Assembly: GCF_000422485.1 (NCBI RefSeq)
Contig: NZ_KE383851.1
Location: 89,471-153,470 of the forward strand
Origin: Paenibacillus pasadenensis DSM 19293
GTDB taxonomy: Bacteria > Bacillota > Bacilli > Paenibacillales > Paenibacillaceae
Reading direction: 5' to 3'
Length of the DNA: 64,000 bases
In this document: piece by piece, positions 18,003 through 25,136 of the stretch
Position numbering within the stretch: position 1 is the first letter of the stretch
How the letters are laid out: each line of letters opens with the position of its first letter
Program-made: the position numbers and the translations under genes
Notes under the pieces: model-generated
Seen by the model: the letters and a program-made list of their open reading frames with translations, nothing else
The model's database searches: none
What the model was told of the DNA's origin: nothing

Positions 18003-18575
18003 ATGGAAATGCTGAAAAATCGAATTCTCCAGGACGCGTCGATCCTGTCTGCCGACGTGGTCAAGCTGGACGCCATCCTCAACCATCAGGTCGATCCGGC
18101 GCTGACGATGGAGATGGGGCGCGAGTTCGCCCGCCTGTTCCGGGAAGCGGGGGCGACCAAGGTCATCACCGTCGAATCGTCCGGAATCCCGGTCGCCTTC
18201 GCCACGGCGTTGGAGCTGAACGTGCCGCTGCTGTTCGCTCGGCGCAAGAAGACGCTGATCGCCGATCCCGATCATTATTCGGAGCGGGTGCCCTCGTTCA
18301 CCAAGGGCATCGTGACCGATCTGATGGTGTCCAAGTCGCTGCTGTCGCCGGAGGACAGGCTGCTGTTCATCGACGACATCATCGCCAACGGCGACGCCGC
18401 GCGCGGTCTCGTGCGCATCATCGAGCGCTCGGGAGCCGAGCTCGTCGGATTCGGCGTCGTCATCGAGAAGTGCTTCCAGGCCGGCGCCAGCACGCTGCGC
18501 GAGCAAGGCATCCGCGTCGAGCCGCTCGTCCGCATCCGCTCGCTCGAGGGCGGATCGATCGTCTTCGAGGAATAG
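18003..18575 (+). CDS. xpt: Xanthine phosphoribosyltransferase
   Basis: This 190-residue cytoplasmic enzyme joins xanthine to PRPP to give XMP in purine salvage. It begins MEMLKNRILQDASILS like other Xpt proteins and has the PRPP-binding motif LLFIDDIIANGDAA (about residues 120-133) and a C-terminal IRSLEGGSIVFEE. Length matches the family. In Bacillus xpt usually follows a guanine riboswitch and precedes pbuX; here the 150 bp upstream show no purine-riboswitch core and no permease gene follows. The ATG at 18003 has AAGGAAGGG upstream at rather long spacing. Confidence 0.92.
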   Translation: MEMLKNRILQDASILSADVVKLDAILNHQVDPALTMEMGREFARLFREAGATKVITVESSGIPVAFATALELNVPLLFARRKKTLIADPDHYSERVPSFTKGIVTDLMVSKSLLSPEDRLLFIDDIIANGDAARGLVRIIERSGAELVGFGVVIEKCFQAGASTLREQGIRVEPLVRIRSLEGGSIVFEE

Positions 18576-18612
18576 CCGTCAAAATCTTCCCTTTTCCCTG
18601 CCCCGCATATCG

Positions 18613-18618
18613 CCTATA
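18613..18618 (+). promoter_or_regulatory. Consensus -10 box upstream of small gene
   Basis: TATAAT lies 41 bp upstream of the ATG at 18659. The -35 region 17 bp further up (TTTCCC) is poor, so an activator or weak promoter is likely. Confidence 0.45.
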
Positions 18619-18658
18619 ATGGGTAAAGAAGATTTCTTCCAAGGGGAGGCACAAGGCG

Positions 18659-18988
18659 ATGGAAAACGTAGATCCCGGATTCTTTGAAGCCAAGCTGTCC
18701 GCTGCCAAAATTCATTTCGAGCGCGCGCTCGACTGCAAGCATACCGAATTCGACGATCTGTATCCGTACATGATCGAGCATCCGCAATTTTTCTGGTACA
18801 AACGGTACGTCGCCTGGTCCGAGCTGCTGACGATCGTCAAGCTGAGCGAGGAGCTCGGGCTGGAGTGGAAGGGCCAGTTCACCGACAAGCAGGCCGATTA
18901 TATTTCCAAGCGGGTCATGAGCTCGCGCGTGCTGGACGAGTGGTACGAGACGAACGATACCAAGGAGCATGTCGGCAACGCAGAATAG
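18659..18988 (+). CDS. Small hypothetical protein, 109 aa
   Basis: I do not recognise this protein. It is soluble, rich in Glu, Lys, Tyr and Trp, and looks helical (FFEAKLSAAKIHFERALD…YMIEHPQFFWYKRYV). Support for a real gene comes from a GGGGAGG ribosome site 10 bp before the ATG, a consensus -10 box upstream, a terminator 10 bp after the stop, and codon use like the neighbours. There is no signal peptide. Confidence 0.75.
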   Translation: MENVDPGFFEAKLSAAKIHFERALDCKHTEFDDLYPYMIEHPQFFWYKRYVAWSELLTIVKLSEELGLEWKGQFTDKQADYISKRVMSSRVLDEWYETNDTKEHVGNAE

Positions 18989-18997
18989 AGCGGCTTC

Positions 18998-19022
18998 AGC
19001 CCCGGTGCTTCCGGGGCTTTTT
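18998..19022 (+). terminator. Rho-independent terminator
   Basis: AGCCCCGG and CCGGGGCT form an 8-bp stem around TGCTT, followed by a T run. It ends the 18659-18988 gene. Confidence 0.88.
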
Positions 19023-19063
19023 GATGCGGCGGCGTTTCAGCAGCAGGAGAGGAGGGTAATAAG

Positions 19064-19282
19064 ATGAATCTTGCCAGCGACGAACTGCTGAACGGATTCC
19101 GGCTGACCGGAGAGAAGGTCCGGGTCATCCGGGATGAAATGGAGCAGAACGACGTGCTCGGAATCGTCGTCGCCTGGGATGACGACAGCGTCATGATCCG
19201 CAAGGCGAACCGGCGTGTCGTCCAGCTCAGCCGGGGCTATACGTACGAATCCGCAGCAGCTCCGCGTTCCGCATCGTCCTGA
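19064..19282 (+). CDS. Small hypothetical protein, 72 aa
   Basis: This short soluble protein is not recognised. It reads as a small beta-barrel-like domain (GFRLTGEKVRVIRDE…DVLGIVVAWDDDSVMIRKANRRVVQLSRGY), reminiscent of Sm-like or Hfq-like strands, but that is only an impression. A GAGGAGGG site precedes the ATG by 10 bp. The next gene begins 23 bp on, so the two probably form an operon. Confidence 0.7.
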   Translation: MNLASDELLNGFRLTGEKVRVIRDEMEQNDVLGIVVAWDDDSVMIRKANRRVVQLSRGYTYESAAAPRSASS

Positions 19283-19305
19283 TCGACGAAGGAGGAGAGC
19301 GCGAG

Positions 19306-19683
19306 ATGTTTTGTCCAAACGATCATATGGTGATGAATGAGGCCGAGGTCGACGGCGTGACGGTGTTCCGCTGCCCCGTATGCGGCAATGTCCGCCTCGC
19401 AGGCCCGGATGGCGAGCGGCTGGCTTATGGCGGCGTGGAAGTCACGCCATACTATTCCGGTCCGGTCGAGGAGCGCCATTTAAGCGAAGCGCCTTACGGA
19501 GCCCGTGAGCTGGCGTCCGTAGAAGCCGAAGGAGCGCGCGACGACGGCATTCCGCTTTACGGAGCGCCGGAGGAGGAGGCAGGGAGCTTCACGCTTGCCG
19601 GCGGACCTTACGGCTATGTGCCTGCGGACGAAGAGCGGCCGGAGAGGCCGTTCCCGCCTTACGGAATGCCGCCAGCGCGATGA
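19306..19683 (+). CDS. Small zinc-ribbon-like protein, 125 aa
   Basis: The N terminus has a probable zinc site: Cys3, His7, Cys23 and Cys26 in MFCPNDH and RCPVCG. The rest is acidic and low in complexity, with a recurring P/L-YG motif (APYGAR, LYGAPE, GPYGYV, PPYGMP), and looks disordered. A GGAGGAG site lies 8 bp before the ATG. No function can be assigned; a scaffolding or coat role would be a guess. It follows the 72-residue gene and precedes the tRNA-Leu promoter. Confidence 0.72.
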   Translation: MFCPNDHMVMNEAEVDGVTVFRCPVCGNVRLAGPDGERLAYGGVEVTPYYSGPVEERHLSEAPYGARELASVEAEGARDDGIPLYGAPEEEAGSFTLAGGPYGYVPADEERPERPFPPYGMPPAR

Positions 19684-19708
19684 GCTTTTCAAGCCTTCAA
19701 CATAAAGG

Positions 19709-19738
19709 TTGACAAGCATCCAGTCCATGTGATATTTT
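19709..19738 (+). promoter_or_regulatory. Promoter of tRNA-Leu copy 1
   Basis: TTGACA at 19709 and TATTTT at 19733 lie 18 bp apart, ending 15 bp before the mature tRNA. This arrangement recurs before the other two tRNA-Leu genes in the window. Confidence 0.75.
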
Positions 19739-19752
19739 ATTGAAAGTGTCAC

Positions 19753-19839
19753 GCGGTCATGGCGGAATTGGCAGACGCGCTAGATTCAGGTTCTAGTGTC
19801 AGCAATGACGTGGAGGTTCAAGTCCTCTTGACCGCACCA
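19753..19839 (+). tRNA. tRNA-Leu(CAG), copy 1
   Basis: The 87-nt gene forms a complete class II cloverleaf. The acceptor GCGGTCA pairs with TGACCGC, the anticodon stem is CTAGA/TCTAG with loop TTCAGGT (anticodon CAG), the variable arm is long, the T loop reads GTTCAAGTC, and CCA is encoded. The sequence is identical to copy 2 at 44044-44130, and its last 55 bp recur exactly at 25003-25057. Confidence 0.97.
19785..19839 (+). repeat. 55-bp direct repeat, left copy (candidate att site in tRNA-Leu)
   Basis: The 3' part of tRNA-Leu from the anticodon loop to CCA is repeated without mismatch at 25003-25057. A tRNA 3' half repeated at the far side of foreign-looking DNA is the usual mark of integrase-mediated insertion. 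Confidence 0.7.
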
Positions 19840-19853
19840 CCTTTACCATGAAC

Positions 19854-19894
19854 AAGCTCCCGAACCCGTACTAGCGACGGTTCGGGAGCTTTTT
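19854..19894 (+). terminator. Terminator after tRNA-Leu copy 1
   Basis: A 13-15 bp stem (AAGCTCCCGAACC… with its complement) and T run. It is nearly identical to the terminator after the third tRNA-Leu gene at 58795-58838. Confidence 0.92.
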
Positions 19895-19896
19895 GT

Positions 19897-19989
19897 TTGC
19901 AGGTACGAATCGATGCGAGGCTGCGGAAGCTCCCGGCATGGCTCGTCGTCCTGGTCGGGGTCGGAGCAGGCGCTTTGGCCTCGCTTTGA
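19897..19989 (+). pseudogene. Possible 3' remnant of a membrane protein gene
   Basis: In this frame the bases just after the terminator read a basic stretch, then LPAWLVVLVGVGAGALASL and a stop, like the last membrane helix of a transporter. It is high in GC, unlike the DNA that follows. No start or upstream body is present. It may mark the last native base pairs before the acquired segment. This is a weak call. Confidence 0.25.
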
Positions 19990-20049
19990 ATTGCGGGAAA
20001 TAAAAGTTTGATATGCAGCAGGATTCCATGATATTCTACTTTTCGTGTC

Positions 20050-20412
20050 ATGGTTTATGGAAGTATACTCCAGTTTTTGTCAGTAAAACGCATCTCCAAG
20101 AATCGAGAGCTATCCGAGGTCATCTGCAGATATATTCAAAGCCATCTAAATGAGGATCTTACCCACGAGAAATTAAGCACAATGGTTCACGTAAGCGCCT
20201 CCCATCTTCGTAAAATGTTTAAGGAGGAGACCGGTCAAACCTTAAAAGACTTTATCCTTGAGGTTCGCATGAAAACAGCAATGGATTTATTGAAGATTCC
20301 GGACATCAAAGTGGCGGATATAGCAGAACAAGTAGGATATCTATCTTCTCAAGACGTTGCACGGGCATTTCGCCAGGCGACGGGTCTGACTCGGGGGAAC
20401 ACCGGGATATAG
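20050..20412 (+). pseudogene. AraC family regulator, C-terminal remnant
   Basis: Only the double helix-turn-helix DNA-binding domain remains (LSEVICRYIQSHLNEDLTHE… HVSASHLRKMFKEETGQTL … VADIAEQVGYLSSQDVARAF). The sensory N-terminal part of a normal AraC or YesN protein is missing and there is no ribosome site at the apparent start. Near 20391 a G-run seems to have changed length: a shift of frame there restores the usual ending (…GEHRDIGLSS) up to a stop near 20434. It is therefore truncated at the front and frameshifted at the end, and has lower GC than the flanks. Confidence 0.8.
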
Positions 20413-20529
20413 GTTTATCATCAAGAATGGACAAATGATCTCCGGCTCCGGGAATGCAGAATGTGCATATCGACCGGAGTCTTTTATATAAGGTAAGAAT
20501 TATCTTGAAAAATTACAAATCTTGTTCAG

Positions 20530-20557
20530 TTGCTCTATTCCCTTGCTTTTGTATTAT
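20530..20557 (+). promoter_or_regulatory. Putative sigma-A promoter
   Basis: TTGCTC and TATTAT are separated by 16 bp. The cre site begins 16 bp after the -10 box, a position where CcpA would block transcription. Confidence 0.45.
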
Positions 20558-20572
20558 TGTATATGATTTTCT

Positions 20573-20587
20573 TTGCAAACGCTTCCA
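20573..20587. promoter_or_regulatory. cre site (CcpA binding), full consensus match
   Basis: TTGCAAACGCTTCCA matches WTGNAANCGNWWNCA at every position. It implies carbon catabolite repression of a gene that is now missing, or of the beta-helix protein 380 bp downstream. Confidence 0.7.
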
Positions 20588-20837
20588 AGCCATCAGTAAT
20601 AGCTTGGGGCATGATTGTAGAATAACAAATAATAATTTGGAAAAAGGAGGAATAGGAATACAAGCGCGAAAGTCGTCCAGGTTTTCTAGGAAGCAAACCA
20701 GAAAACTGTGGAAGCCAGAATTTCATATCTCGATGACAGCAGAGAAGGTGTTGGTGGATAATATTAGTAAACCGTGTCGTTCGTAACAGCTGTAAATGCG
20801 ATTGTAAGGAGGCTTTGGGTTATTCATCAACTCTAGG

Positions 20838-20852
20838 TTGAAAGCGTTTGAG
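20838..20852. promoter_or_regulatory. cre-like site, two mismatches
   Basis: TTGAAAGCGTTTGAG matches the cre pattern except at the last two positions. It lies 113 bp before the start of the beta-helix protein. Confidence 0.4.
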
Positions 20853-20964
20853 CAATGTCCACGCGGCGGGGAACAGCGAAGGGTCTTAAAGATTCTTCCC
20901 GCAGGTCTAGCTGCGCTCAGAATGGCAAGGCAAAATAACCTATTATTTTTAAGGAGATGATGTT

Positions 20965-23900
20965 TTGTTAAGAAAATTAGAAGACAACTCCCGTTACTGC
21001 GGGGTTCGCAGATTCGTTTTCTGCGTGCTGACATTGGTCCTTCTAATCGCGTCATTGCCCGTCTTCAATCCCCCCGTCCACGCGGCGGGCAACGTGTACT
21101 ACGTCGCCGAAAACGGAAACGACTCGAATACCGGCAGCCAGTCCTCCCCGTTCAAAACGATCAAAAAAGCCGCTGATAAGGTAAAAGCCGGCGATACGGT
21201 GCTCGTGAAACCCGGTACTTACATGGAACGCTCCATTATACCGTCCTCCTCGGGTACCGAGGACAATATGATTGTATTCAGACCGGTTACGAAGGGGACC
21301 GTAACGATAAGGCACCCCGAAACCCAGTTTGTGGACGACTCAAGCAACGCGAACCTGACCACCTCGGTCTTTGACTTGAGCGGAAGGAATTATATCCAAA
21401 TCGAAGGCTTCAGTTTTAAAAACTATGCTTATGCCAAAGCGAGCGTCAAGATTAACGGCACCGGAAACGTCGTAATCAATAACCGTTTTGAAGGATTAGG
21501 CAACAACAGGGTCAATAACGGAAACTCCACCGCCGTTGTATATGTGGAGGGCAGTCACAACGTTATCCGCAACAATTACTTCAACGATATATACGGAGAC
21601 GGGGTAAGTACTAAGGCGAACGCGAATAACAACCTCGTGACCGATAATTCATACCTCAACTTCAAAGGTAAACCGCGCGGATGGGCTCCCACCGGTTCCT
21701 TCTCGTCCGCAATGGGCGGAGAGGACCCTAAGGAAACCTATCCCGCACTTAACAATATTTTCAGCTTCAACTACTCCAAGGATATTAAAAAGCAGATTTG
21801 GTTCGACAGGGGTGCGAGCGGAAATATTATACTGAGAAACGAAGCGTACAGCGGCGAACTTCTGTTCTTCAACGAGTCCCGCAGCTCGGATAACCTCGTG
21901 CAGGAAAACGTAGCCTCCGGTATGACCTCCTCCGGATTTGAAACGGCTCAGTACGACACCGGTTCCACTTTCGACACGCGCTGGATAAACAACGTGGTCT
22001 ATAACAGCAAAGCCGGATTTAAAATCGACAAGTCGTTCCGCGACGAGCTGCGCAACAACATCTCCTATAACAACACGGAGAGCAACCTTAGTTTTACGCT
22101 CACGGCTTCGGGCGACCAGCCTAGGGAAATAGACATGAAGGCTAGCCAGAATAACGTAGGCGGTTACAGAGGCGGCGGCCCTCATGTTTTCCTGAACAAT
22201 ATGTGGAGTTCCGACAAGGGGAATAACGCCGCTACTCCTATCTTGTACAAGAACGACAGGATTTCGGTAGGAATGTTCCGCGCGGCGGTAAGCGAACTCG
22301 GCGGAGTTGACGGAAACCCGCTCTTCACTGACCCGGCGGCGGGCAATTTCACCCTCAAAGACGGCAGCCCTGCCATAGGAGCGAGCGATACCGGCTTGGA
22401 TATCGGAGCCTATGCCATCTATCCCAAAATCCCGGTGGGTTATGACGAAAACATGGCTCTGCTCGAAGGCGTTACGGTCGGTTTCAGGTATATAATCTCC
22501 ACTCTGAAAAAGGGAACGCCGCTTTCGGTTGAGATTATCCTGAATAAAGCCCCCACCTCTGCCGTAAGCGTAAACTTGGTTCCCGTTGCCGGCGACGCTC
22601 AAATCGGTAAGGATTTATCAGTCAGCGCACAGACGGTTAAATTCGCTGCGGGCGAGAGGAAGAAGACGATCACCATCGGCATGGTCGACAACGCTTCCGC
22701 GAAGTACGACCAGCTTATTACCTTCCGGCTCGAACACCCCTCGGGAGCGCAGGTCGGTCCTAAAAATACTCACACGATAAGGGTCGTCCGGGATGAAAGC
22801 GTACTGCCGACCATGGTTTCGGTAGACGACGTTAACATCAGCACGAAATTCGGCGTTAAGCCCACGCTTCCGAAAACCCTCGAAGTCACGATGAGCGATG
22901 GTACCAAACGCGTCTCCGACGTTACCTGGGACGACTTCAGCGAAAAGATGCTCGCGTTGGATTCGTTCACCGTAAGCGGCATCTTGGCGGGCGACGGTCG
23001 TGACAACCGCAAACCGGAGCTTGCGAATACGGGCGATTCAAACTACACGAGCCCCCAAAACAGAAAGGTCAAGGCTGTGGCGAACGTATCCTTTGTACAA
23101 ACATCCCCGGATTTCTACGCGGTTTTGGTTAAAACCGACAATTACGACAATTCGTTCGTCGAGTACACCATCCGCAACCTGACGAAATCAAGCAAGACCG
23201 CGACTCTCAAAATCGAATTTCTCAACGCTTCGGGAAGCGTTATCCAGACCGCGACGACTACCACCAATATAACTCTGCCTGCGCTTGCATCGCCTCCCAA
23301 AGATGTGAGCGGTAAGGTTGACGTCGTAGTACCGGAGGGGCTGGACATCGACAAGGTAACGGCAAGAGTCAGCCTGTGGTCGGGAACTAAGGAAATCGCA
23401 GATTCGGTGATTTTCCGCCTAAGACACCCCGACTTGACCAGAGGCTTGGAAAACTGGGCGTTGAAATCGAAAGGAGCTTCGATTGTAGCGTCTGCGCCGG
23501 GTAACAGCCCTAACAGCACGGTTCCGGAGGTTTTAATCGACGGGAATCGGCAAAGAGGCGCAAGCAACGCCGGACGTTATCAGTTCAGCAGCGGCAGTCT
23601 GCCCGCCGATATCGTCATTACCCTCCAGGAAATGAAAGCTGTCAGCGTGGTTGACGTAATCGGCTTGCTGCCGGACATAAATGAAAACGGTTCTCGTAAC
23701 GACTACGTTGACGTGACGATGGGGGCGACCTCAAACCTGCAGCTCCAAAATATCAAGGTGGAGTGGCTGGACGGCGAGGAGTGGAAGCTTTTCGGGGAAA
23801 TCGGTTCCAATAACCTGGCTTGGCTGCGGTTTTCGGTGGAAGACCCGGTCGTTACCGACAAAATCAAGATAAATTATCTGAAGGGTAGCGGTTCGGGAGA

Positions 23901-24039
23901 CCCGCGCACACTTGAGATTCAAGTTTGGGCGGATGCCCCCCTGATCCATGCGGAGGCGCCGACGATTACCGGCCAGCCGCAGGACCAAACGGTGAGCATG
24001 GGCAGCAACAGCCCTACGCTGAGCGTAGCAGCTCGATGA
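20965..24039 (+). CDS. Secreted right-handed beta-helix protein (polysaccharide lyase-like), C-terminally truncated
   Basis: This 1024-residue exported protein probably attacks a plant polysaccharide. The TTG start has AAGGAG 8 bp upstream and is followed by a signal peptide (FVFCVLTLVLLIASLPVF, cleavage near VHAAG). Residues about 38-470 form a right-handed beta-helix with the DUF1565 opening (YYVAENGNDSNTGSQSSPF) and many Asn-rich turns, like PL9 pectate lyases. A Calx-beta-like domain (about 485-610), a bacterial Ig-like domain (about 615-690), another Ig/FN3-like segment and a discoidin-type domain (about 830-985) follow. The protein stops 20 residues into a further Ig-like repeat (TITGQPQDQTVSMG…), shortly before an IS remnant, so the real C terminus has been lost. 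Codon use is more AT-rich than that of its neighbours. Catalytic residues were not verified. Confidence 0.8.
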   Translation: MLRKLEDNSRYCGVRRFVFCVLTLVLLIASLPVFNPPVHAAGNVYYVAENGNDSNTGSQSSPFKTIKKAADKVKAGDTVLVKPGTYMERSIIPSSSGTEDNMIVFRPVTKGTVTIRHPETQFVDDSSNANLTTSVFDLSGRNYIQIEGFSFKNYAYAKASVKINGTGNVVINNRFEGLGNNRVNNGNSTAVVYVEGSHNVIRNNYFNDIYGDGVSTKANANNNLVTDNSYLNFKGKPRGWAPTGSFSSAMGGEDPKETYPALNNIFSFNYSKDIKKQIWFDRGASGNIILRNEAYSGELLFFNESRSSDNLVQENVASGMTSSGFETAQYDTGSTFDTRWINNVVYNSKAGFKIDKSFRDELRNNISYNNTESNLSFTLTASGDQPREIDMKASQNNVGGYRGGGPHVFLNNMWSSDKGNNAATPILYKNDRISVGMFRAAVSELGGVDGNPLFTDPAAGNFTLKDGSPAIGASDTGLDIGAYAIYPKIPVGYDENMALLEGVTVGFRYIISTLKKGTPLSVEIILNKAPTSAVSVNLVPVAGDAQIGKDLSVSAQTVKFAAGERKKTITIGMVDNASAKYDQLITFRLEHPSGAQVGPKNTHTIRVVRDESVLPTMVSVDDVNISTKFGVKPTLPKTLEVTMSDGTKRVSDVTWDDFSEKMLALDSFTVSGILAGDGRDNRKPELANTGDSNYTSPQNRKVKAVANVSFVQTSPDFYAVLVKTDNYDNSFVEYTIRNLTKSSKTATLKIEFLNASGSVIQTATTTTNITLPALASPPKDVSGKVDVVVPEGLDIDKVTARVSLWSGTKEIADSVIFRLRHPDLTRGLENWALKSKGASIVASAPGNSPNSTVPEVLIDGNRQRGASNAGRYQFSSGSLPADIVITLQEMKAVSVVDVIGLLPDINENGSRNDYVDVTMGATSNLQLQNIKVEWLDGEEWKLFGEIGSNNLAWLRFSVEDPVVTDKIKINYLKGSGSGDPRTLEIQVWADAPLIHAEAPTITGQPQDQTVSMGSNSPTLSVAAR

Positions 24040-24172
24040 AATTTTGCAAATACTGGGCGAGTTGTGAAAAAAGTATAAAAACCGCATTCCTACTGTGAAG
24101 TGCACCCCTTGGAATGGACATTGGAAAAACCCTTGGGTTAACCGATGACTATTTCTAGGGGTGCATGTTTTT

Positions 24173-24485
24173 ATGGCGACAAAAGGACAAGTGTTCAAGC
24201 CCTATCCGTTCGAGTTGAAAATGGAGGCGATTCGGCTCAATCGAGAAGGATGGAGCCACAAGCAAATCGCGGAGCATTTGGACGTTCACGACAAGGACTG
24301 CGTAAAAATTGGGGTGAGGAAATATCGGGAGCAAGGGTCTAACGGTCTTATGGATTGTCGAGGAAATCCTTCTTAAAGAGGAAACCGGGTCGGAACGCGA
24401 GCTCAAACGCTTGCAGCTGGAGGTAGACGTGCTAAAAAAGTGGTTGCACATCTTGAATCGGGAGGGAAGCAAGAGAAGTACCAGG
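24173..24485 (+). pseudogene. IS3-family transposase OrfA remnant
   Basis: The frame opens MATKGQVFKPYPFELKMEA and has the helix-turn-helix segment (GWSHKQIAEHLDVHD), then stops at 24376 after a frameshift. In another frame the coding sense continues with a leucine-zipper region (ELKRLQLEVDVLKKWLHIL) up to about 24485. A deletion separates it from the OrfB part. Confidence 0.75.
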
Positions 24486-24499
24486 CTGTAGACGAATTA

Positions 24500-24896
24500 A
24501 GAGGTCAGCAAACGACGCAAGTACGTTCATCAATCGAGCTATCAAGCCGCCGTATCGGACGAAAGGGTTGCGGAGAATTTGCTAAAGCAGGACTTCTCTG
24601 CTAGCGGTCCCAATCAGAAATGGGTGACCGATGTGACTCAATATCGCGTCTTCGATCAGAAGATCTATCTCTCCGCGATCAAGGATCTGTGGAACAATGA
24701 AATTATCGCGTATCAAATCAGCCGAAAGAATGACAATCCCTTGGTGCTGGAGACGTTCCGACAAGCCTTTGAAACGCAAAAGGACGTGACGGGATTGATC
24801 GTCCATAGCGATCAAGGATCCCAGTACACGTCCCATGCGTACCACGACATGCTGTTTCCTAGGGCTTTTTCAACTGTCTACGATTTGGGGTCTTGA
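24500..24896 (+). pseudogene. IS3-family transposase OrfB remnant (rve domain)
   Basis: The frame reads into the integrase core: PNQKWVTDVTQYRVF with the first catalytic Asp, and LIVHSDQGSQYTSHAYHDML with the second. It then jumps into the right terminal repeat, losing the final catalytic Glu. It also lacks its N-terminal part. It cannot be active. Confidence 0.8.
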
Positions 24897-25002
24897 CCAT
24901 GTTTCGTTGATGGAAGAAAAATACACAAACCTGAAAATCCTTGTCCATAAGGGACTTTGAGAGGTAAGCTTCCTTGGTTCGCCTCCTTCGCGGCTCACCA
25001 AT

Positions 25003-25057
25003 TTCAGGTTCTAGTGTCAGCAATGACGTGGAGGTTCAAGTCCTCTTGACCGCACCA
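25003..25057 (+). pseudogene. tRNA-Leu 3' fragment / right copy of 55-bp repeat
   Basis: This is an exact copy of the last 55 bases of tRNA-Leu(CAG) including CCA, without a 5' half. It cannot fold as a tRNA. It marks either attR of an integrated element or the surviving half of a second tRNA gene. Confidence 0.85.
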
Positions 25058-25066
25058 TAGGAAACA

Positions 25067-25112
25067 AACAAGCTCCTCAACTCGTCGATCCGACGGTTCA
25101 GGAGCTTGTTTT
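25067..25112. terminator. Bidirectional terminator next to the tRNA-Leu fragment
   Basis: ACAAGCTCCT and AGGAGCTTGT form the stem with an inner CGTCG/CGACG extension; T-rich flanks occur on both strands. It would end the minus-strand aldo/keto reductase transcript and once ended a tRNA transcript. Confidence 0.8.
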
Positions 25113-25136
25113 GCTGCATCGCTCGCGGGCGGGCGA

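Larger units (their letters stand above)
20413..20964. other. Gene-poor AT-rich stretch with promoter and cre sites
   Basis: No convincing gene lies in this 552-bp interval. It contains a promoter-like pair with a cre site at 20530-20587, a strong AAAAAGGAGG ribosome site at 20641-20650 with no open frame behind it, and a second cre-like site at 20838. The leaderless ribosome site suggests a deleted gene, perhaps a sugar-binding protein. Confidence 0.5.
24094..24900 (+). mobile_element. Decayed IS3-family (IS150-like) element
   Basis: The ends are imperfect inverted repeats, each reading TG…ACCCC…GGACA/AGACA…TTG-AAAAA-CCCT inward from 24094 and from 24900 on the other strand. Inside are orfA and orfB remnants. 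At about 807 bp it is shorter than complete members of the family, with deletions and a frameshift. No target duplication was seen. Confidence 0.75.
19990..25002. mobile_element. Candidate acquired segment between tRNA-Leu repeats
   Basis: This interval is visibly richer in A and T, with codon use unlike its neighbours. It holds a broken AraC gene, a cre-bearing promoter without an intact gene, a truncated secreted protein and a decayed IS. It is bounded on the right by the 55-bp tRNA-Leu repeat. No integrase gene remains, so it could be a degraded island or the product of recombination between tRNA-Leu genes. Confidence 0.45.

Noticed and set aside
20454-20786. A 110-codon frame in the AT-rich gap
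   Set aside because: It crosses the promoter, cre and ribosome-site region, has no start signal and no domain.
19990-25002. Integrase or recombinase gene for the tRNA-Leu repeat
   Set aside because: I looked for a tyrosine or serine recombinase in all frames and saw none; only an IS3-type transposase remnant is present.
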